DNA of 64,000 nucleotides, from assembly GCF_001580545.1 (NCBI RefSeq), contig NZ_LRBG01000012.1, forward strand, positions 1-64,000, given 5' to 3'. Positions 9,687 to 18,624 of the stretch are shown here, in pieces. The DNA is from Paraburkholderia monticola. GTDB lineage: Bacteria; Pseudomonadota; Gammaproteobacteria; Burkholderiales; Burkholderiaceae. The position numbers and the translations under genes are program-made. Numbering within the stretch: the stretch's first letter is position 1; the number at the start of each line of letters is the position of its first letter. The notes beneath the pieces are model-generated. The model saw only the letters and a list, made by a program, of their open reading frames with translations. It did no database searches and had not been told where the DNA came from.

Positions 9687-10592
9687 TTACTGCGCGGGCG
9701 CGGGCTCCGGCGCGGTTGCTTCGCGGTAGCCAAGCCGGGTCGAAATCGCGAGCCCCGCCTCTTTGAGCAGCGCGACGTAATGCTGCTTCGTGTCGGCGCC
9801 GCAGCGCATCGTCGGAAACGAAATCGACAGACCGGCGATCACGCGGCCGAAGCGATCGAACACCGGCACCGCGATGCATTGCAGGCCTTCTTCCTGCTCC
9901 TCGTTGTCCTCGCCGTAACCCTGCTCGCGCACGCGCGGCAGGATGCTCAGCACCGCTTCCTTGCAGGTCAAGGTTTTTTGCGTCGAGCGACGGAATTCGA
10001 TGTGCGAGAGCACGTCACGCGCGTCGGCCGGCTCCATCCACGCGAGTAGTACCTTGCCGATCGCGGTGCTATGGAGCGGATTGCGACGGCCGATTCGCGA
10101 CTGCATGCGCAGCCCGTAGTCAGCGTCGATCTTGTGGATATAGATGATCGCGTCGTCGTCGAACGCGCCGAGGTGAACCGCTTCGCGCGTCATCTGGCCG
10201 ATGCGGCGCATGTCGACGTCGGCTTCGCGTACGAGGTCGACACTTTCGAGCGCTTTCGCGCCGAGTTCGAACAGGCGGATCGTGAGGCGGTAGCGTTCGG
10301 TTTCGACTTCCTGCGTGACGTAGCCGAGCGCCTTCAGTGTTTGAATGACGCGATGCACGGTCGTCTTCGACATGCCGAGCCGCTGCGACAGCTCGCTGAT
10401 GCCGATCTGTCCGGTATCGCCGATCGCGCCGAGAATCGCGAACACGCGGCCGATCGACGACGCCGATTCGCCGCGCTCAGCGCCGTCCGCATCGGGCGAG
10501 GTCGTGTCGGCGGACTCCTTGCGCGTCTTGCCTGGTGCCTTGCCTCGCGCGTCATCGTGCGCCATGTTCTTAAGTGTTCCCGTTGCCGCCAT
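9687..10592 (-). CDS. kdgR: IclR-family regulator, KdgR-like
   Basis: The 301-residue protein has an N-terminal winged helix (SSIGRVFAILGAIGDTGQIGISELSQRLGMSKTTVHRVIQTL) after a charged extension of about 45 residues, and a C-terminal effector domain (HLGAFDDDAIIYIHKI...HSTAIGKVLLAW...GYGEDNEEQEEGLQCIAVPV). KdgR-type regulators repress hexuronate genes until 2-keto-3-deoxygluconate binds. It lies just downstream of kduD and kduI on the same strand, and palindromes of IclR size lie in the kduI-kdgT gap. The start at 10592 is chosen for its spacing from AGGGA; 10601 is the alternative. Confidence 0.85.
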   Translation of the reverse strand: MAATGTLKNMAHDDARGKAPGKTRKESADTTSPDADGAERGESASSIGRVFAILGAIGDTGQIGISELSQRLGMSKTTVHRVIQTLKALGYVTQEVETERYRLTIRLFELGAKALESVDLVREADVDMRRIGQMTREAVHLGAFDDDAIIYIHKIDADYGLRMQSRIGRRNPLHSTAIGKVLLAWMEPADARDVLSHIEFRRSTQKTLTCKEAVLSILPRVREQGYGEDNEEQEEGLQCIAVPVFDRFGRVIAGLSISFPTMRCGADTKQHYVALLKEAGLAISTRLGYREATAPEPAPAQ

Positions 10593-10702
10593 GTCCGTCA
10601 TTCCCTGTCTGTGCGAACCCGTGCCGCCGCTGCATCCAGCCGATGCGCGCCGGCGCGAGAGCTTAGCGCGTTGCGCGCGGCGATGCCCAGCTTCTACCGA
10701 AC

Positions 10703-11473
10703 CTAGCGCGCAAGCCAGCCGCCATCCACCGCCAGTGTATGCCCATGCACGTAGTCCGAGGCCGACGACGCGAGAAAAACCACCGGCCCGGCGAGATCGT
10801 CGGGCACGCCCCAGCGGCCGGCTGGAATGCGGCCGAGAATCTCAACATTGCGCTGCGCGTCGTCGCGCAATGCGGCGGTGTTCGCGGTTGCCATATAGCC
10901 GGGCGCGATCGCGTTCACGTTGATGCGGTGCGCGGCCCATTCATTCGCGAGCAGCCGGGTGAGACCGAGCACGCCGCTTTTCGAGGCCGTGTACGAGGCG
11001 ACGCGAATGCCGCCCTGGAACGACAGCATCGACGCGACGTTGATGATCTTGCCGCCGCTTTGCTGCCGCACGAACTGGCGCGCCGCCGCCTGCGACAGAA
11101 AGAACAGGCTCTTCAGGTTCACGTCCATCACGGCGTCCCAGGCGTCCTCGCCGAACTCGAGCGCGTCTTCGCGGCGGATGATGCCCGCGTTGTTGACGAG
11201 TACGTCGAGGCGGCCGAACGGTTCGAGCGCGGCGCGCACGATGTCCTCGACCGGCGCGATCGATGCGAGATCCGCGCGCACATCCGCGAAGCGGCGCCCG
11301 AGCGCTTCGACACGCGCGGCGGTCGTGCCCGCGTCCGCTCGACTCACGCCGACGATATCGCACCCGGCCGCGGCAAGCGCGACCGCCATGCCGGCGCCGA
11401 GGCCGGTGTTGCTGCCGGTCACGATGGCGACCTTACCGGTCAGATCGAAAGTGTTCACTGGGTTCGCACTCAT
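10703..11473 (-). CDS. kduD: 2-deoxy-D-gluconate 3-dehydrogenase (KduD)
   Basis: The 256-residue SDR has GSNTGLGAG near residue 20, NNAG, and catalytic Ser and Tyr-Lys in SMLSFQGGIRVASYTASKSG. It ends in HTLAVDGGW. KduD reduces 2,5-diketo-3-deoxygluconate to 2-keto-3-deoxygluconate in the breakdown of unsaturated uronates from pectin and related polymers. The assignment among SDRs rests on overall pattern plus the adjacent kduI, whose stop is six bases upstream, making the two an operon. Confidence 0.9.
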   Translation of the reverse strand: MSANPVNTFDLTGKVAIVTGSNTGLGAGMAVALAAAGCDIVGVSRADAGTTAARVEALGRRFADVRADLASIAPVEDIVRAALEPFGRLDVLVNNAGIIRREDALEFGEDAWDAVMDVNLKSLFFLSQAAARQFVRQQSGGKIINVASMLSFQGGIRVASYTASKSGVLGLTRLLANEWAAHRINVNAIAPGYMATANTAALRDDAQRNVEILGRIPAGRWGVPDDLAGPVVFLASSASDYVHGHTLAVDGGWLAR

Positions 11474-11479
11474 GTTCGC

Positions 11480-12325
11480 TCAGCGCAGCTCCCGGACCGC
11501 GAGATGATCCATATCGCCGAACACCTGGTTCTCGCCGACCATGCCCCAGATGAACGTGTACGCGCGCGTGCCGACGCCCGAATGGATCGACCAGCTCGGT
11601 GAGATCACCGCCTGCTCGTTGCGCACGACGATATGCCGCGTTTCGTGCGGCTCGCCCATCATGTGGAAGACCGCGGCATCGTCGGCGACGTTGAAGTAGA
11701 AATACACCTCCATGCGGCGCTCGTGCGTGTGGCACGGCATCGTGTTCCACAGGCTGCCCGGTTCGAGCTTCGTCATGCCCATCGACAACTGGCAGGTCGG
11801 CAGCACGTCGGGCACGATGAACTTGTAGATGGTGCGACGGTTGCTCGTGGCCGGATCACCGAGCGTTTCGGGCGAGGCCTGCGCGAGCGAGATCGTGCGG
11901 GTCGGGTAGGTCGTGTGCGCGGGCGCGCAGTTCAGATAGAACTTCGCCGCGTGAGCGACGTTGGTGGCGTCGGCACTGCCGAACGTGACCGAGCGCGCGC
12001 CCTTGCCGATATAGATCGCCTCGTCGCGGCGCACCGTGTAACCCGTGCCGTCGACGTCGACCCAGCCGTCGCCGCCGATGTTGATCGCGCCGAGCTCGCG
12101 CCGCTCGAGCAGATAGTCGACGCCGATCGCCTGGCCGAGCGAGCCCGGCACTTCGACGGCGCGCTCGACCGGCCACACCCCGCCGACGATGATCCGGTCG
12201 ATATGGCTGTACGTGAGCTTGAGCGCATCGCGCTCGAAGATGTGCTCGACCAGAAACTCCCGGCGCAATCCGGTGGTGTCGAGCGTCTTCGCGTATTCGC
12301 TGTTGATGGCCTGTCTCACGTCCAT
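11480..12325 (-). CDS. kduI: 5-dehydro-4-deoxy-D-glucuronate isomerase (KduI)
   Basis: The 281-residue cupin protein is close to the E. coli length (278). It carries the zinc-ligand stretch [19 protein letters not shown] and other family blocks such as [12 protein letters not shown] and [14 protein letters not shown]. It isomerises 4-deoxy-L-threo-5-hexosulose uronate, the step before KduD. The start at 12325 follows AGGAGAGC. It opens the kduI-kduD operon and is divergent from kdgT, sharing an intergenic region with two palindromes. Confidence 0.95.
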   Translation of the reverse strand: MDVRQAINSEYAKTLDTTGLRREFLVEHIFERDALKLTYSHIDRIIVGGVWPVERAVEVPGSLGQAIGVDYLLERRELGAINIGGDGWVDVDGTGYTVRRDEAIYIGKGARSVTFGSADATNVAHAAKFYLNCAPAHTTYPTRTISLAQASPETLGDPATSNRRTIYKFIVPDVLPTCQLSMGMTKLEPGSLWNTMPCHTHERRMEVYFYFNVADDAAVFHMMGEPHETRHIVVRNEQAVISPSWSIHSGVGTRAYTFIWGMVGENQVFGDMDHLAVRELR

Positions 12326-12398
12326 TGATCGCTCTCCTGTCGGCATACGGGCGGGCGCTGGCGCGCCTTGTGCCCGAAACTGTAACGCAGAATCGCAA

Positions 12399-12419
12399 TT
12401 TCGGAACACTGGTCCGAAA
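12399..12419. promoter_or_regulatory. Palindromic operator candidate (kduI side)
   Basis: The core CGGAAC-ACT-GGTCCG is an almost perfect palindrome whose symmetry extends outward through TTT and AAA, with one mismatched pair in 9+9. It is the same pattern as the site at 12501, about 98 bp away, and lies 74 bp upstream of the kduI start. An IclR-type KdgR dimer is the natural candidate binder. Confidence 0.55.
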
Positions 12420-12500
12420 ATGTTGCGACGTTCGACCCACGGCTGCAACGCGTAGCGCGAACGGCCGGGTAAACGATAGTCAGGTTTCGCAGCATAAGAC

Positions 12501-12530
12501 GGAACAGCGTTCCTTTCAGAGTGCTATATT
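12501..12530 (+). promoter_or_regulatory. Palindromic operator GGAAC-N3-GTTCC and -10 hexamer for kdgT
   Basis: The perfect palindrome GGAAC-AGC-GTTCC (12501-12513) lies 11 bases before a TATATT hexamer at 12525-12530, so it covers the expected -35 region of a promoter reading into kdgT. Repression by blocking polymerase, released by 2-keto-3-deoxygluconate, would fit KdgR. The binding protein is inferred. Confidence 0.55.
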
Positions 12531-12618
12531 GCGCCGGACAGGGAGAGCCCGGCGCAGAACGGGACATCACCGCGGGTCAAGCGCCCGTCAACGGGACGTC
12601 ACCGTCCATGGAGGAGGC

Positions 12619-13641
12619 ATGAAAATCAAGAAGGCCATCGACCGCATTCCTGGCGGTCTGATGCTGGTGCCGCTATTGCTTGGCGCCTGTGTGCATACGT
12701 TCGCGCCGGGCGCGGGCAAATACTTCGGCTCGTTCACCAACGGCCTGATTACCGGCACCGTGCCGATCCTCGCGGTGTGGTTCTTCTGCATGGGCGCGAC
12801 GATCGATCTGCGCGCGACCGGCACCGTGCTGCGCAAGTCCGGCACACTGCTCGCCACCAAGATGCTGGTCGCGTGGATCGTCACGCTGATCGCGGCACGC
12901 TTCATTCCGATCGACGGCATCAAGACCGGGCTCTTCGCGGGGCTGTCGGTCCTCGCGATCACGACGTCGATGGACATGACCAACGGCGGTCTCTACGCGG
13001 CCGTGATGCAACAGTACGGCACCAAGGAAGAGGCCGGCGCGTTCGTGCTGATGTCGGTCGAATCGGGGCCGCTGATCAGCATGCTCATTCTCGGCGCGAC
13101 GGGCGTCGCGTTCTTCGAGCCGCGCCTGTTCGTCGGCGCGGTGCTGCCGTTCCTGATCGGCTTCGCGCTCGGCAATTTCGATAGCGAGTTGCGCGAGCTG
13201 TTCGGCCGCTGCGTGCATCCGCTGATTCCGTTTTTCGGTTTTGCGCTCGGCAACGGCATCGATCTGAACGTGATCGTCACGAGCGGCTTGCCGGGTATCG
13301 TGCTGGGGCTGGGCGTGATCGTCGTGACCGGTGTTCCGCTGATCCTCGCGGACCGCTGGATCGCCGGCGGCAATGGCGCGGCGGGGCTCGCGGCGTCGTC
13401 GACGGCGGGGGCGGCGGTCGCGAATCCGGCGATCATCGCCGACATGATTCCGAGCTTCAAGCCGCTGGTGCCGGCGGCGACCGCGATGGTTGCCACCGCC
13501 TGCCTCGTGACCGCGATTCTGGTGCCGATTCTGACCGCCGTGTGGGTGCGCCGGCATCATGCTCGCGACGCGCTGCGCGGCGAGTTCGCGACGGCGACGC
13601 AGGGGGCGCCGCTCAATGAGCAGCGCGACGCGCACGTCTGA
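12619..13641 (+). CDS. kdgT: 2-keto-3-deoxygluconate permease
   Basis: The 340-residue inner-membrane protein has about ten hydrophobic segments. Family blocks include [17 protein letters not shown] at the start, [14 protein letters not shown], and [14 protein letters not shown] near the end. KdgT imports 2-keto-3-deoxygluconate with protons. The ATG follows GGAGGAGG. Divergent from kduI-kduD and close to the IclR gene, it completes an uptake and conversion module; the kinase and KDPG aldolase needed downstream are not in the window. Confidence 0.93.
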   Translation: MKIKKAIDRIPGGLMLVPLLLGACVHTFAPGAGKYFGSFTNGLITGTVPILAVWFFCMGATIDLRATGTVLRKSGTLLATKMLVAWIVTLIAARFIPIDGIKTGLFAGLSVLAITTSMDMTNGGLYAAVMQQYGTKEEAGAFVLMSVESGPLISMLILGATGVAFFEPRLFVGAVLPFLIGFALGNFDSELRELFGRCVHPLIPFFGFALGNGIDLNVIVTSGLPGIVLGLGVIVVTGVPLILADRWIAGGNGAAGLAASSTAGAAVANPAIIADMIPSFKPLVPAATAMVATACLVTAILVPILTAVWVRRHHARDALRGEFATATQGAPLNEQRDAHV

Positions 13642-13659
13642 ATGAGAAAGCAGTAGGGC

Positions 13660-13681
13660 GTTGGCGCGCCGCTCAGCGCGC
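13660..13681. terminator. Hairpin between convergent kdgT and GNAT genes
   Basis: TGGCGCGC-N6-GCGCGCCA forms an eight-pair GC-rich stem that overlaps the stop codon of the minus-strand GNAT gene. No T tract follows on either strand, so intrinsic termination would be weak; it may act as a shared 3'-end hairpin. Confidence 0.35.
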
Positions 13682-14293
13682 CAGCTTCGCTTCGAGCATC
13701 GCCTTCATCGCCGGCCATTCGTCGTCGATGATGCTAAAGCGCACCGAGTTGCGCTTGCGTCCGTCCGGCATGATCCGCTCGTGCCGCACGATGCCTTCCT
13801 GTTTCGCGCCGATGCGCAGGATCGCCGCGCGCGATTTCTCGTTGAGTTCGTCGGTCGTGAACTGCACGCGCACGCAGTGCATGACGTCGAACGCGTGGCA
13901 CAGCAGCAGATACTTCGCCTCGGTGTTCACGGCCGAGCGCTGCGCCGAGGCGCTCAACCACGTGTGGCCGATTTCGAGCTTGCGATTCGCGCGATCGATC
14001 TTCCAGAACCGCGTGCTGCCGACGATCCGGCCAGCGCCGGCATCCTTGTCGTCCGCGGCGCGCCGCACGATCACGAATGGCATCACGGTGCCGGCCGCGC
14101 GACCGGCGAGCGCCCTGGCAATATAGGCGTCGATCGTCGCCGCGCCCGGCACGACGGTCAGCTTCATGTCCCACAACTGCCCGTCGGCGGCGGCCTCGAC
14201 GAGCGCCTGCGCGTGGTCCTCGCGCAGCGGCCGCAACTCGACGATCGAGCCGCTCAAGGTGGGTTGCATCGATTCGGAAGAGATATCGTTCAT
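13673..14293 (-). CDS. GNAT-family N-acetyltransferase (RimJ/RimL-like)
   Basis: The 206-residue protein has the layout of RimJ/RimL-type acetyltransferases: an N-terminal LRPLREDHAQALVEAA, a middle IVGSTRFWKIDRANRKLEIGHTWLS, and NTEAKYLLLCHAFD...RVQFTTDELNEKSRAAILRIGAKQEG, which forms the acetyl-CoA site and recognition helix. It probably acetylates a small amine or a protein N-terminus. The start at 14293 has no visible Shine-Dalgarno and lies only three bases after the U tract of the upstream gene's terminator, so its expression signal is unusual. An internal Met at 14269 is an alternative start. Confidence 0.8.
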   Translation of the reverse strand: MNDISSESMQPTLSGSIVELRPLREDHAQALVEAAADGQLWDMKLTVVPGAATIDAYIARALAGRAAGTVMPFVIVRRAADDKDAGAGRIVGSTRFWKIDRANRKLEIGHTWLSASAQRSAVNTEAKYLLLCHAFDVMHCVRVQFTTDELNEKSRAAILRIGAKQEGIVRHERIMPDGRKRNSVRFSIIDDEWPAMKAMLEAKLAR

Positions 14294-14296
14294 GGC

Positions 14297-14332
14297 AATA
14301 AAAAAGGTCCGCGAGCGGCAAACTCGTGGACC
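14297..14332 (-). terminator. Strong intrinsic terminator of the semialdehyde dehydrogenase gene
   Basis: Read on the minus strand, GGTCCACGAG pairs with CTCGCGGACC (one G-U pair) around a seven-base loop and is followed directly by TTTTTTATT. This is a textbook Rho-independent terminator, 74 bases after the dehydrogenase stop. It ends just before the GNAT start codon. Confidence 0.85.
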
Positions 14333-14405
14333 TGGCAGATCGTTCGATCCGTGGAGCGGAACGACGCGAGCGGCCAAGCCGCCACGCCGTTCCTGAAGCG
14401 CCTGA

Positions 14406-15851
14406 TTAAACCGCCATCACCGTGACTGCCTTGGTGACGAGGTAGGCTTCCATTGCCTCCGGGCCGCCTTCCGAACCGTAGCCGGAATCCTTCACGCCGC
14501 CGAACGGCATTTCCGGCGTCGGCGTGGCCGGCTGGTTGATCCACAGCATGCCGACTTCCATGCGCTGCGACAGCAGATGCACGTTGGCGAACGACTTCGT
14601 ATAAGCGTAGCCGGCGAGGCCGAACGGCAGACGGTTCGCTTCGGTGATCGCTTCTTCGAGCTTGTCGAAGCCGCGGATCGCGGCGATCGGGCCGAACGGC
14701 TCGTTGTTGAACACGTCGGCTTCGAGCGGCACGTCGGTCAGCACGGTTGCGGCGAAGAAGTTGCCTTCCGAGCCGACGCGCTCGCCGCCCGTCGCGACCT
14801 TCGCGCCGGTCTTGCGGGCGTCTTCGACGACCTTGGCCATCGCGCTCAGACGACGCGCGTTGGCGAGCGGCCCGAGCGTCGTGCCTTCGGCGAGACCATC
14901 GCCGAGCTTCAGGCTTTCGGCGTGCTTGACGAGCGCCGCGGCGAACTCTTCGCGGATGCTGTTGTGCACGAGGAAACGCGTCGGCGAGATGCAGACCTGG
15001 CCCGCGTTGCGGAACTTCGCGGCACCGGCTGCCTTGACGGCGAGCGCGACGTCGGCGTCTTCCGCGACGATCACCGGCGCGTGGCCGCCCAGTTCCATCG
15101 TGGCGCGCTTCATGTGCGAGCCGGCGAGGGCGGCGAGCTGCTTGCCGACCGGCGTCGAGCCGGTGAACGTGACCTTGCGGATCACCGGATGCGGGATCAG
15201 GTAGCTCGAAATTTCAGCCGGATCGCCGAACACGAGGCCGACCGTGCCGGCGGGCACGCCGGCTTCGACGAACGCCTGCAGCAGGGCCGCCGGCGATGCC
15301 GGGGTTTCTTCCGGCGCCTTCACGAGGAACGAGCAGCCGCAGGCGAGCGCGGCCGACAGCTTGCGCACGACCTGGTTGACCGGGAAGTTCCACGGCGTGA
15401 ACGCCGCGACCGGGCCGATCGGCTCCTTCAGCACCTGCGACTGCTGGGCGAGGTTGCGCGACGGCACGATCCGGCCGTACACACGGCGGCCTTCGTCCGC
15501 GAACCATTCGATGATGTCCGCGGCCGCCAGCACTTCGACGCGCGCTTCGGCGAACGGCTTGCCTTGTTCCTGGGTCATCAGGCGGCCGATGTCAGAGGCG
15601 CGCTCGCGCACGAGGGCAGCGGCTTTGCGCATGATGGTCGCGCGCTCGTTGGCGGGCAGCTTGCGCCAGGCTTCGAAGCCGCGCTGGGCGGCTTCGAGCG
15701 CGCGGTCCAGATCGGCGATGCCGGCATGCGCAACCTTGCCGATGGCCTGGCCGGTGGCGGGGTTGATCACGTCGAGGGTCTTGCCGCTGGCGGCGTCGCA
15801 CCATTCGCCGTTGATTAGAAGACGGGTATCGGTATAGCTCGAGATGGCCAT
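14406..15851 (-). CDS. gabD: NAD(P)-dependent succinate-semialdehyde dehydrogenase family protein
   Basis: The 481-residue aldehyde dehydrogenase has the nucleotide-binding [12 protein letters not shown], the catalytic Glu in [11 protein letters not shown] and the catalytic Cys in [14 protein letters not shown]. It ends with the GabD-like [19 protein letters not shown]. Substrate is probably succinate semialdehyde from GABA, though alpha-ketoglutarate semialdehyde dehydrogenases are close relatives. The start at 15851 matches the family; the longer open frame lacks homology. It is not clustered with a GABA transaminase here, but a PuuD-like amidase lies at 58165. Confidence 0.88.
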   Translation of the reverse strand: MAISSYTDTRLLINGEWCDAASGKTLDVINPATGQAIGKVAHAGIADLDRALEAAQRGFEAWRKLPANERATIMRKAAALVRERASDIGRLMTQEQGKPFAEARVEVLAAADIIEWFADEGRRVYGRIVPSRNLAQQSQVLKEPIGPVAAFTPWNFPVNQVVRKLSAALACGCSFLVKAPEETPASPAALLQAFVEAGVPAGTVGLVFGDPAEISSYLIPHPVIRKVTFTGSTPVGKQLAALAGSHMKRATMELGGHAPVIVAEDADVALAVKAAGAAKFRNAGQVCISPTRFLVHNSIREEFAAALVKHAESLKLGDGLAEGTTLGPLANARRLSAMAKVVEDARKTGAKVATGGERVGSEGNFFAATVLTDVPLEADVFNNEPFGPIAAIRGFDKLEEAITEANRLPFGLAGYAYTKSFANVHLLSQRMEVGMLWINQPATPTPEMPFGGVKDSGYGSEGGPEAMEAYLVTKAVTVMAV

Positions 15852-16168
15852 GCTGGGTTCCTGTGAGAGGGAAAAACAACTGGCCGCGCGGTCGTGCGGC
15901 ACGAGGCGACAGACCTGCGCGGCCATGAATGAATTGCCGATACCAATTATCTTATCTGATTGCGCGCAATCGCACCGGGCGCCGGGGCGCCGGGGCGCCG
16001 GCCGCGGGCCGCACCCGCGCGGCCACGGCACGCCGTTTGCTGAGCGTTTGGCATTGGGCCGACGCCGCGGGTCGGCCCAGGGTGCCGGGTTTGTGCCACG
16101 CGACAAACCTGCACGATCAGGCGCATTATTCAGTCACCGCTACTTCAGCGCATCACGAGGACATCGAC
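15852..16168. other. Intergenic region with three GGGCGCCG repeats ahead of cold-shock gene
   Basis: This 317-base gap holds divergent signals for the dehydrogenase (minus) and the cold-shock gene (plus). Three perfect tandem copies of GGGCGCCG occupy 15977-16000; each contains the self-complementary GGCGCC, so the stretch can fold strongly. No gene is seen. Long structured leaders are known for csp mRNAs, but the transcript start is not known here. Confidence 0.5.
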
Positions 16169-16372
16169 ATGCCTACCGGAACAGTGAAATGGTTCAACGA
16201 CGCTAAGGGCTTCGGCTTCATCACCCCCGATGACGGCGGCGAAGACCTGTTCGCCCATTTTTCGGAGATTCGATCCGAGGGCTTCAAGTCGTTGCAGGAA
16301 AACCAGAAAGTCAGCTTCGAAATCAAGCAGGGGCCGAAAGGCAAACAGGCGGCCGACATCAAACCGGTGTGA
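16169..16372 (+). CDS. Cold-shock domain protein, CspA family
   Basis: The 67-residue protein is a single OB-fold cold-shock domain, with the RNP1 motif KGFGFI near residue 16 and the RNP2-like LFAHF near residue 30. It binds single-stranded nucleic acid and melts RNA structure. The length is typical. The start [10 protein letters not shown] is the family start; the longer in-frame reading to 15929 is rejected. Which csp paralogue this is cannot be stated. Confidence 0.95.
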   Translation: MPTGTVKWFNDAKGFGFITPDDGGEDLFAHFSEIRSEGFKSLQENQKVSFEIKQGPKGKQAADIKPV

Positions 16373-16411
16373 GGCCCCCGGCGCGGCGCGCAACCGCGTG
16401 CGAGGTTTCCG

Positions 16412-16822
16412 ATGGATAAGGACGCCGCCTACGCGGAGATCGAGCGCAATGGCGGCGCCCCCTATGCGAAACAGTTCGCCGGGCGCTTTCCCGACGATCC
16501 GCTGACACCGTTCTGTCATCGCTATCTGTTCGAAGCGACGCAGCGCGCCGAAACGGAGCACGACGCGGCGGCGGCCACGCACGACGACGAGCGCGGCTTT
16601 GCGCTGCGGTCGTTGGCGCGCATGGAGGCGTCGTCGCACATCGCGCAGGCGGCGGCGAGCGCGTCGCGCGATGCAGCGACGGCCGCCCATACGTCGGCGC
16701 GCTCGGCCCGCCGCTCGGCCTTCTGGACCATGATCGCCGCGCTCGCGTCGGCGCTTGGCGTAGTGGTAAACGCGGCCCTCAATCTCGGCTGGCTCGAGTG
16801 GGCGAGGCATATCGCGCGATAA
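16412..16822 (+). CDS. Hypothetical membrane-anchored protein, 136 aa
   Basis: I do not recognise the family. The first 70 residues are soluble and acidic. An Ala/Ser/Arg-rich, probably helical stretch follows (ARMEASSHIAQAAASASRDAATAAHTSARSARRS). Near the C-terminus is one hydrophobic segment (FWTMIAALASALGVVVNAALNL), suggesting a tail-anchored protein with its bulk in the cytoplasm. It lies 39 bases after the cold-shock gene and could be transcribed with it. Confidence 0.65.
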   Translation: MDKDAAYAEIERNGGAPYAKQFAGRFPDDPLTPFCHRYLFEATQRAETEHDAAAATHDDERGFALRSLARMEASSHIAQAAASASRDAATAAHTSARSARRSAFWTMIAALASALGVVVNAALNLGWLEWARHIAR

Positions 16823-17022
16823 GGATCCCGTAAGACTGCGCGTGCGTGCGCGCGGATCGGGCCTGAATGGGCGTCCTGAATTGGGCTCGCCAGCACGCCA
16901 CGCCACGGCTTATCCGATACCACACCAATACGACATCGATGCGTCACGGCTTCGCGATCGGGTCGACCGCAACAAATCGTGCCATCAGAGCATGCCGCGC
17001 GCGCTCTGAACGCAGTATTATT

Positions 17023-17055
17023 CTTCAGGTTTCCTTCAGCTTTGCTCCGTACTAT
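17023..17055 (+). promoter_or_regulatory. PmrA-box-like direct repeat and -10 hexamer upstream of hpnJ
   Basis: CTTCAG-GTTTC-CTTCAG (17023-17039) fits the PmrA-type layout of two hexamers separated by five bases, with one deviation per half-site from CTTAAG. Ten bases further lies TACTAT (17050-17055), a fair -10. The box therefore covers the -35 region, as expected for an activator. The same 16-base core and the same ten-base spacing recur at 23324. Confidence 0.65.
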
Positions 17056-17202
17056 TTGCGCCACTGCCCGTGGCCTTTCCGGACCGCGGCCACCGCTACG
17101 TGCAAGTCGAGCGCAGGCTTTCTCGACCTGCATTCGGGCAATGGATCAGATAGCTTCCCTACTGAAAACCGAAAGCGCCTATAAAGGCTTGCTGGAGCAT
17201 CC

Positions 17203-18624
17203 ATGAAAACCCTGTTCTTGCAGGCGCCGTCGTTCGACGGCTTCGATGGTGGCGCGGGTTCGCGCTATCAGGCCAAGCGTGAAGTCCGCTCGTTCTGGTA
17301 TCCGACGTGGCTCGCGCAACCCGCCGCACTCGTGCCCGACAGCCGCGTGCTCGACGCCACCGCAGATGGCGTGTCAGTCGAAGCCGCACTCGACATCGCC
17401 ACGCAATACGAGCTGGTGGTGATTCACACCAGCACGCCGTCTTTTCCGACCGACGCCCATTTCGCCGAGATGCTCAAGGAGCGCAAGCCCTCGGTGCTGG
17501 TCGGCATGGTCGGCGCGAAGGTCGCGGTCGATCCGCATAACTCGCTGATCGCCACCGAGGCCATCGACTTCGTGTGCCGCGAGGAATTCGATTACACCTG
17601 CAAGGAAATTGCCGAGGGTAAGCCGCTCGCGCAGATCCTTGGTTTGAGCTATCGCGCCCCCGACGGCTCGATCGAGCACAACGAAGCGCGCCCGATCCTC
17701 GAGAACATGGACGAGTTGCCGTTCGTCGCGCCGGTCTACAAGCGCGATCTGACGATCAAGAACTACTTCAACGGCTACCTGAAGCATCCGTACATCTCGC
17801 TCTACACGGGCCGCGGCTGCCGCTCGAAGTGCACGTTCTGCCTGTGGCCGCATACCGTCGGCGGCCATCGCTATCGGGTGCGTTCGGTCGAGAACGTCCT
17901 CGAGGAAGTCAAGTGGATTCGCGACAACATGCCTGAAGTCAAGGAGATCATGTTCGACGACGACACGTTCACCGACTTCAAGCCGCGCGCGGAAGAAATC
18001 GCGCGAGGCATGGGCAAGCTGGGTGTCACGTGGTCCTGCAACGCGAAGGCGAACGTGCCTTACTCGACGCTGAAGATCATGAAGGAAAACGGCCTGCGCC
18101 TGCTGCTGGTCGGCTACGAATCCGGCGACGACCAGATCCTGCTGAACGTCAAGAAAGGCCTGCGTACGGACATCGCGAGGCGCTTTGCGCAGGACTGCCG
18201 CACACTCGGTATCAAGGTGCACGGCACGTTCATTATCGGCTTGCCGGGCGAAACGCCGGAAACGATCCAGAAGACCATCGAGTACGCGAAGGAAATCAAC
18301 CCGCTGACGATCCAGGTGTCGCTCGCCGCGCCGTATCCGGGTACGAGGCTCTACAACCAGGCGGTCGAGAACGGCTGGCTCGAGGAGAACAAGGTCATCA
18401 ATCTCGTGAGCAAGTCAGGCGTGCAGCTGGCGACGATCGACTACCCACATCTGTCGCGCGACGAGATGTATCACCAGCTCGAAAACTTCTATAAACGCTT
18501 TTATTTCCGGCCGTCGAAGATCTGGGAGATCCTGCGCGAAATGCTGACGAGCTGGGACATGATGAAACGGCGCCTGCGCGAAGGCGTCGAGTTTTTCCGC
18601 TTCCTGCGCGCGCACGAGGCGTGA
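17203..18624 (+). CDS. hpnJ: Hopanoid biosynthesis radical SAM protein HpnJ
   Basis: The 473-residue protein has an N-terminal cobalamin-binding-like domain (about 1-150) and a radical-SAM core with the cluster motif CRSKCTFC (Cys206, Cys210, Cys213). HpnJ proteins act in the last step of bacteriohopanetetrol (BHT) cyclitol ether synthesis, converting BHT-glucosamine by ring contraction. GGAG precedes the ATG. The next gene overlaps by four bases (GTGA). A PmrA-like box lies about 165 bases upstream. Confidence 0.9.
   Translation: MKTLFLQAPSFDGFDGGAGSRYQAKREVRSFWYPTWLAQPAALVPDSRVLDATADGVSVEAALDIATQYELVVIHTSTPSFPTDAHFAEMLKERKPSVLVGMVGAKVAVDPHNSLIATEAIDFVCREEFDYTCKEIAEGKPLAQILGLSYRAPDGSIEHNEARPILENMDELPFVAPVYKRDLTIKNYFNGYLKHPYISLYTGRGCRSKCTFCLWPHTVGGHRYRVRSVENVLEEVKWIRDNMPEVKEIMFDDDTFTDFKPRAEEIARGMGKLGVTWSCNAKANVPYSTLKIMKENGLRLLLVGYESGDDQILLNVKKGLRTDIARRFAQDCRTLGIKVHGTFIIGLPGETPETIQKTIEYAKEINPLTIQVSLAAPYPGTRLYNQAVENGWLEENKVINLVSKSGVQLATIDYPHLSRDEMYHQLENFYKRFYFRPSKIWEILREMLTSWDMMKRRLREGVEFFRFLRAHEA

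Noticed and set aside
15929..16168. Longer start for the cold-shock protein
   Set aside because: Homology begins only at 16169; the extension covers GC repeats with no family similarity.
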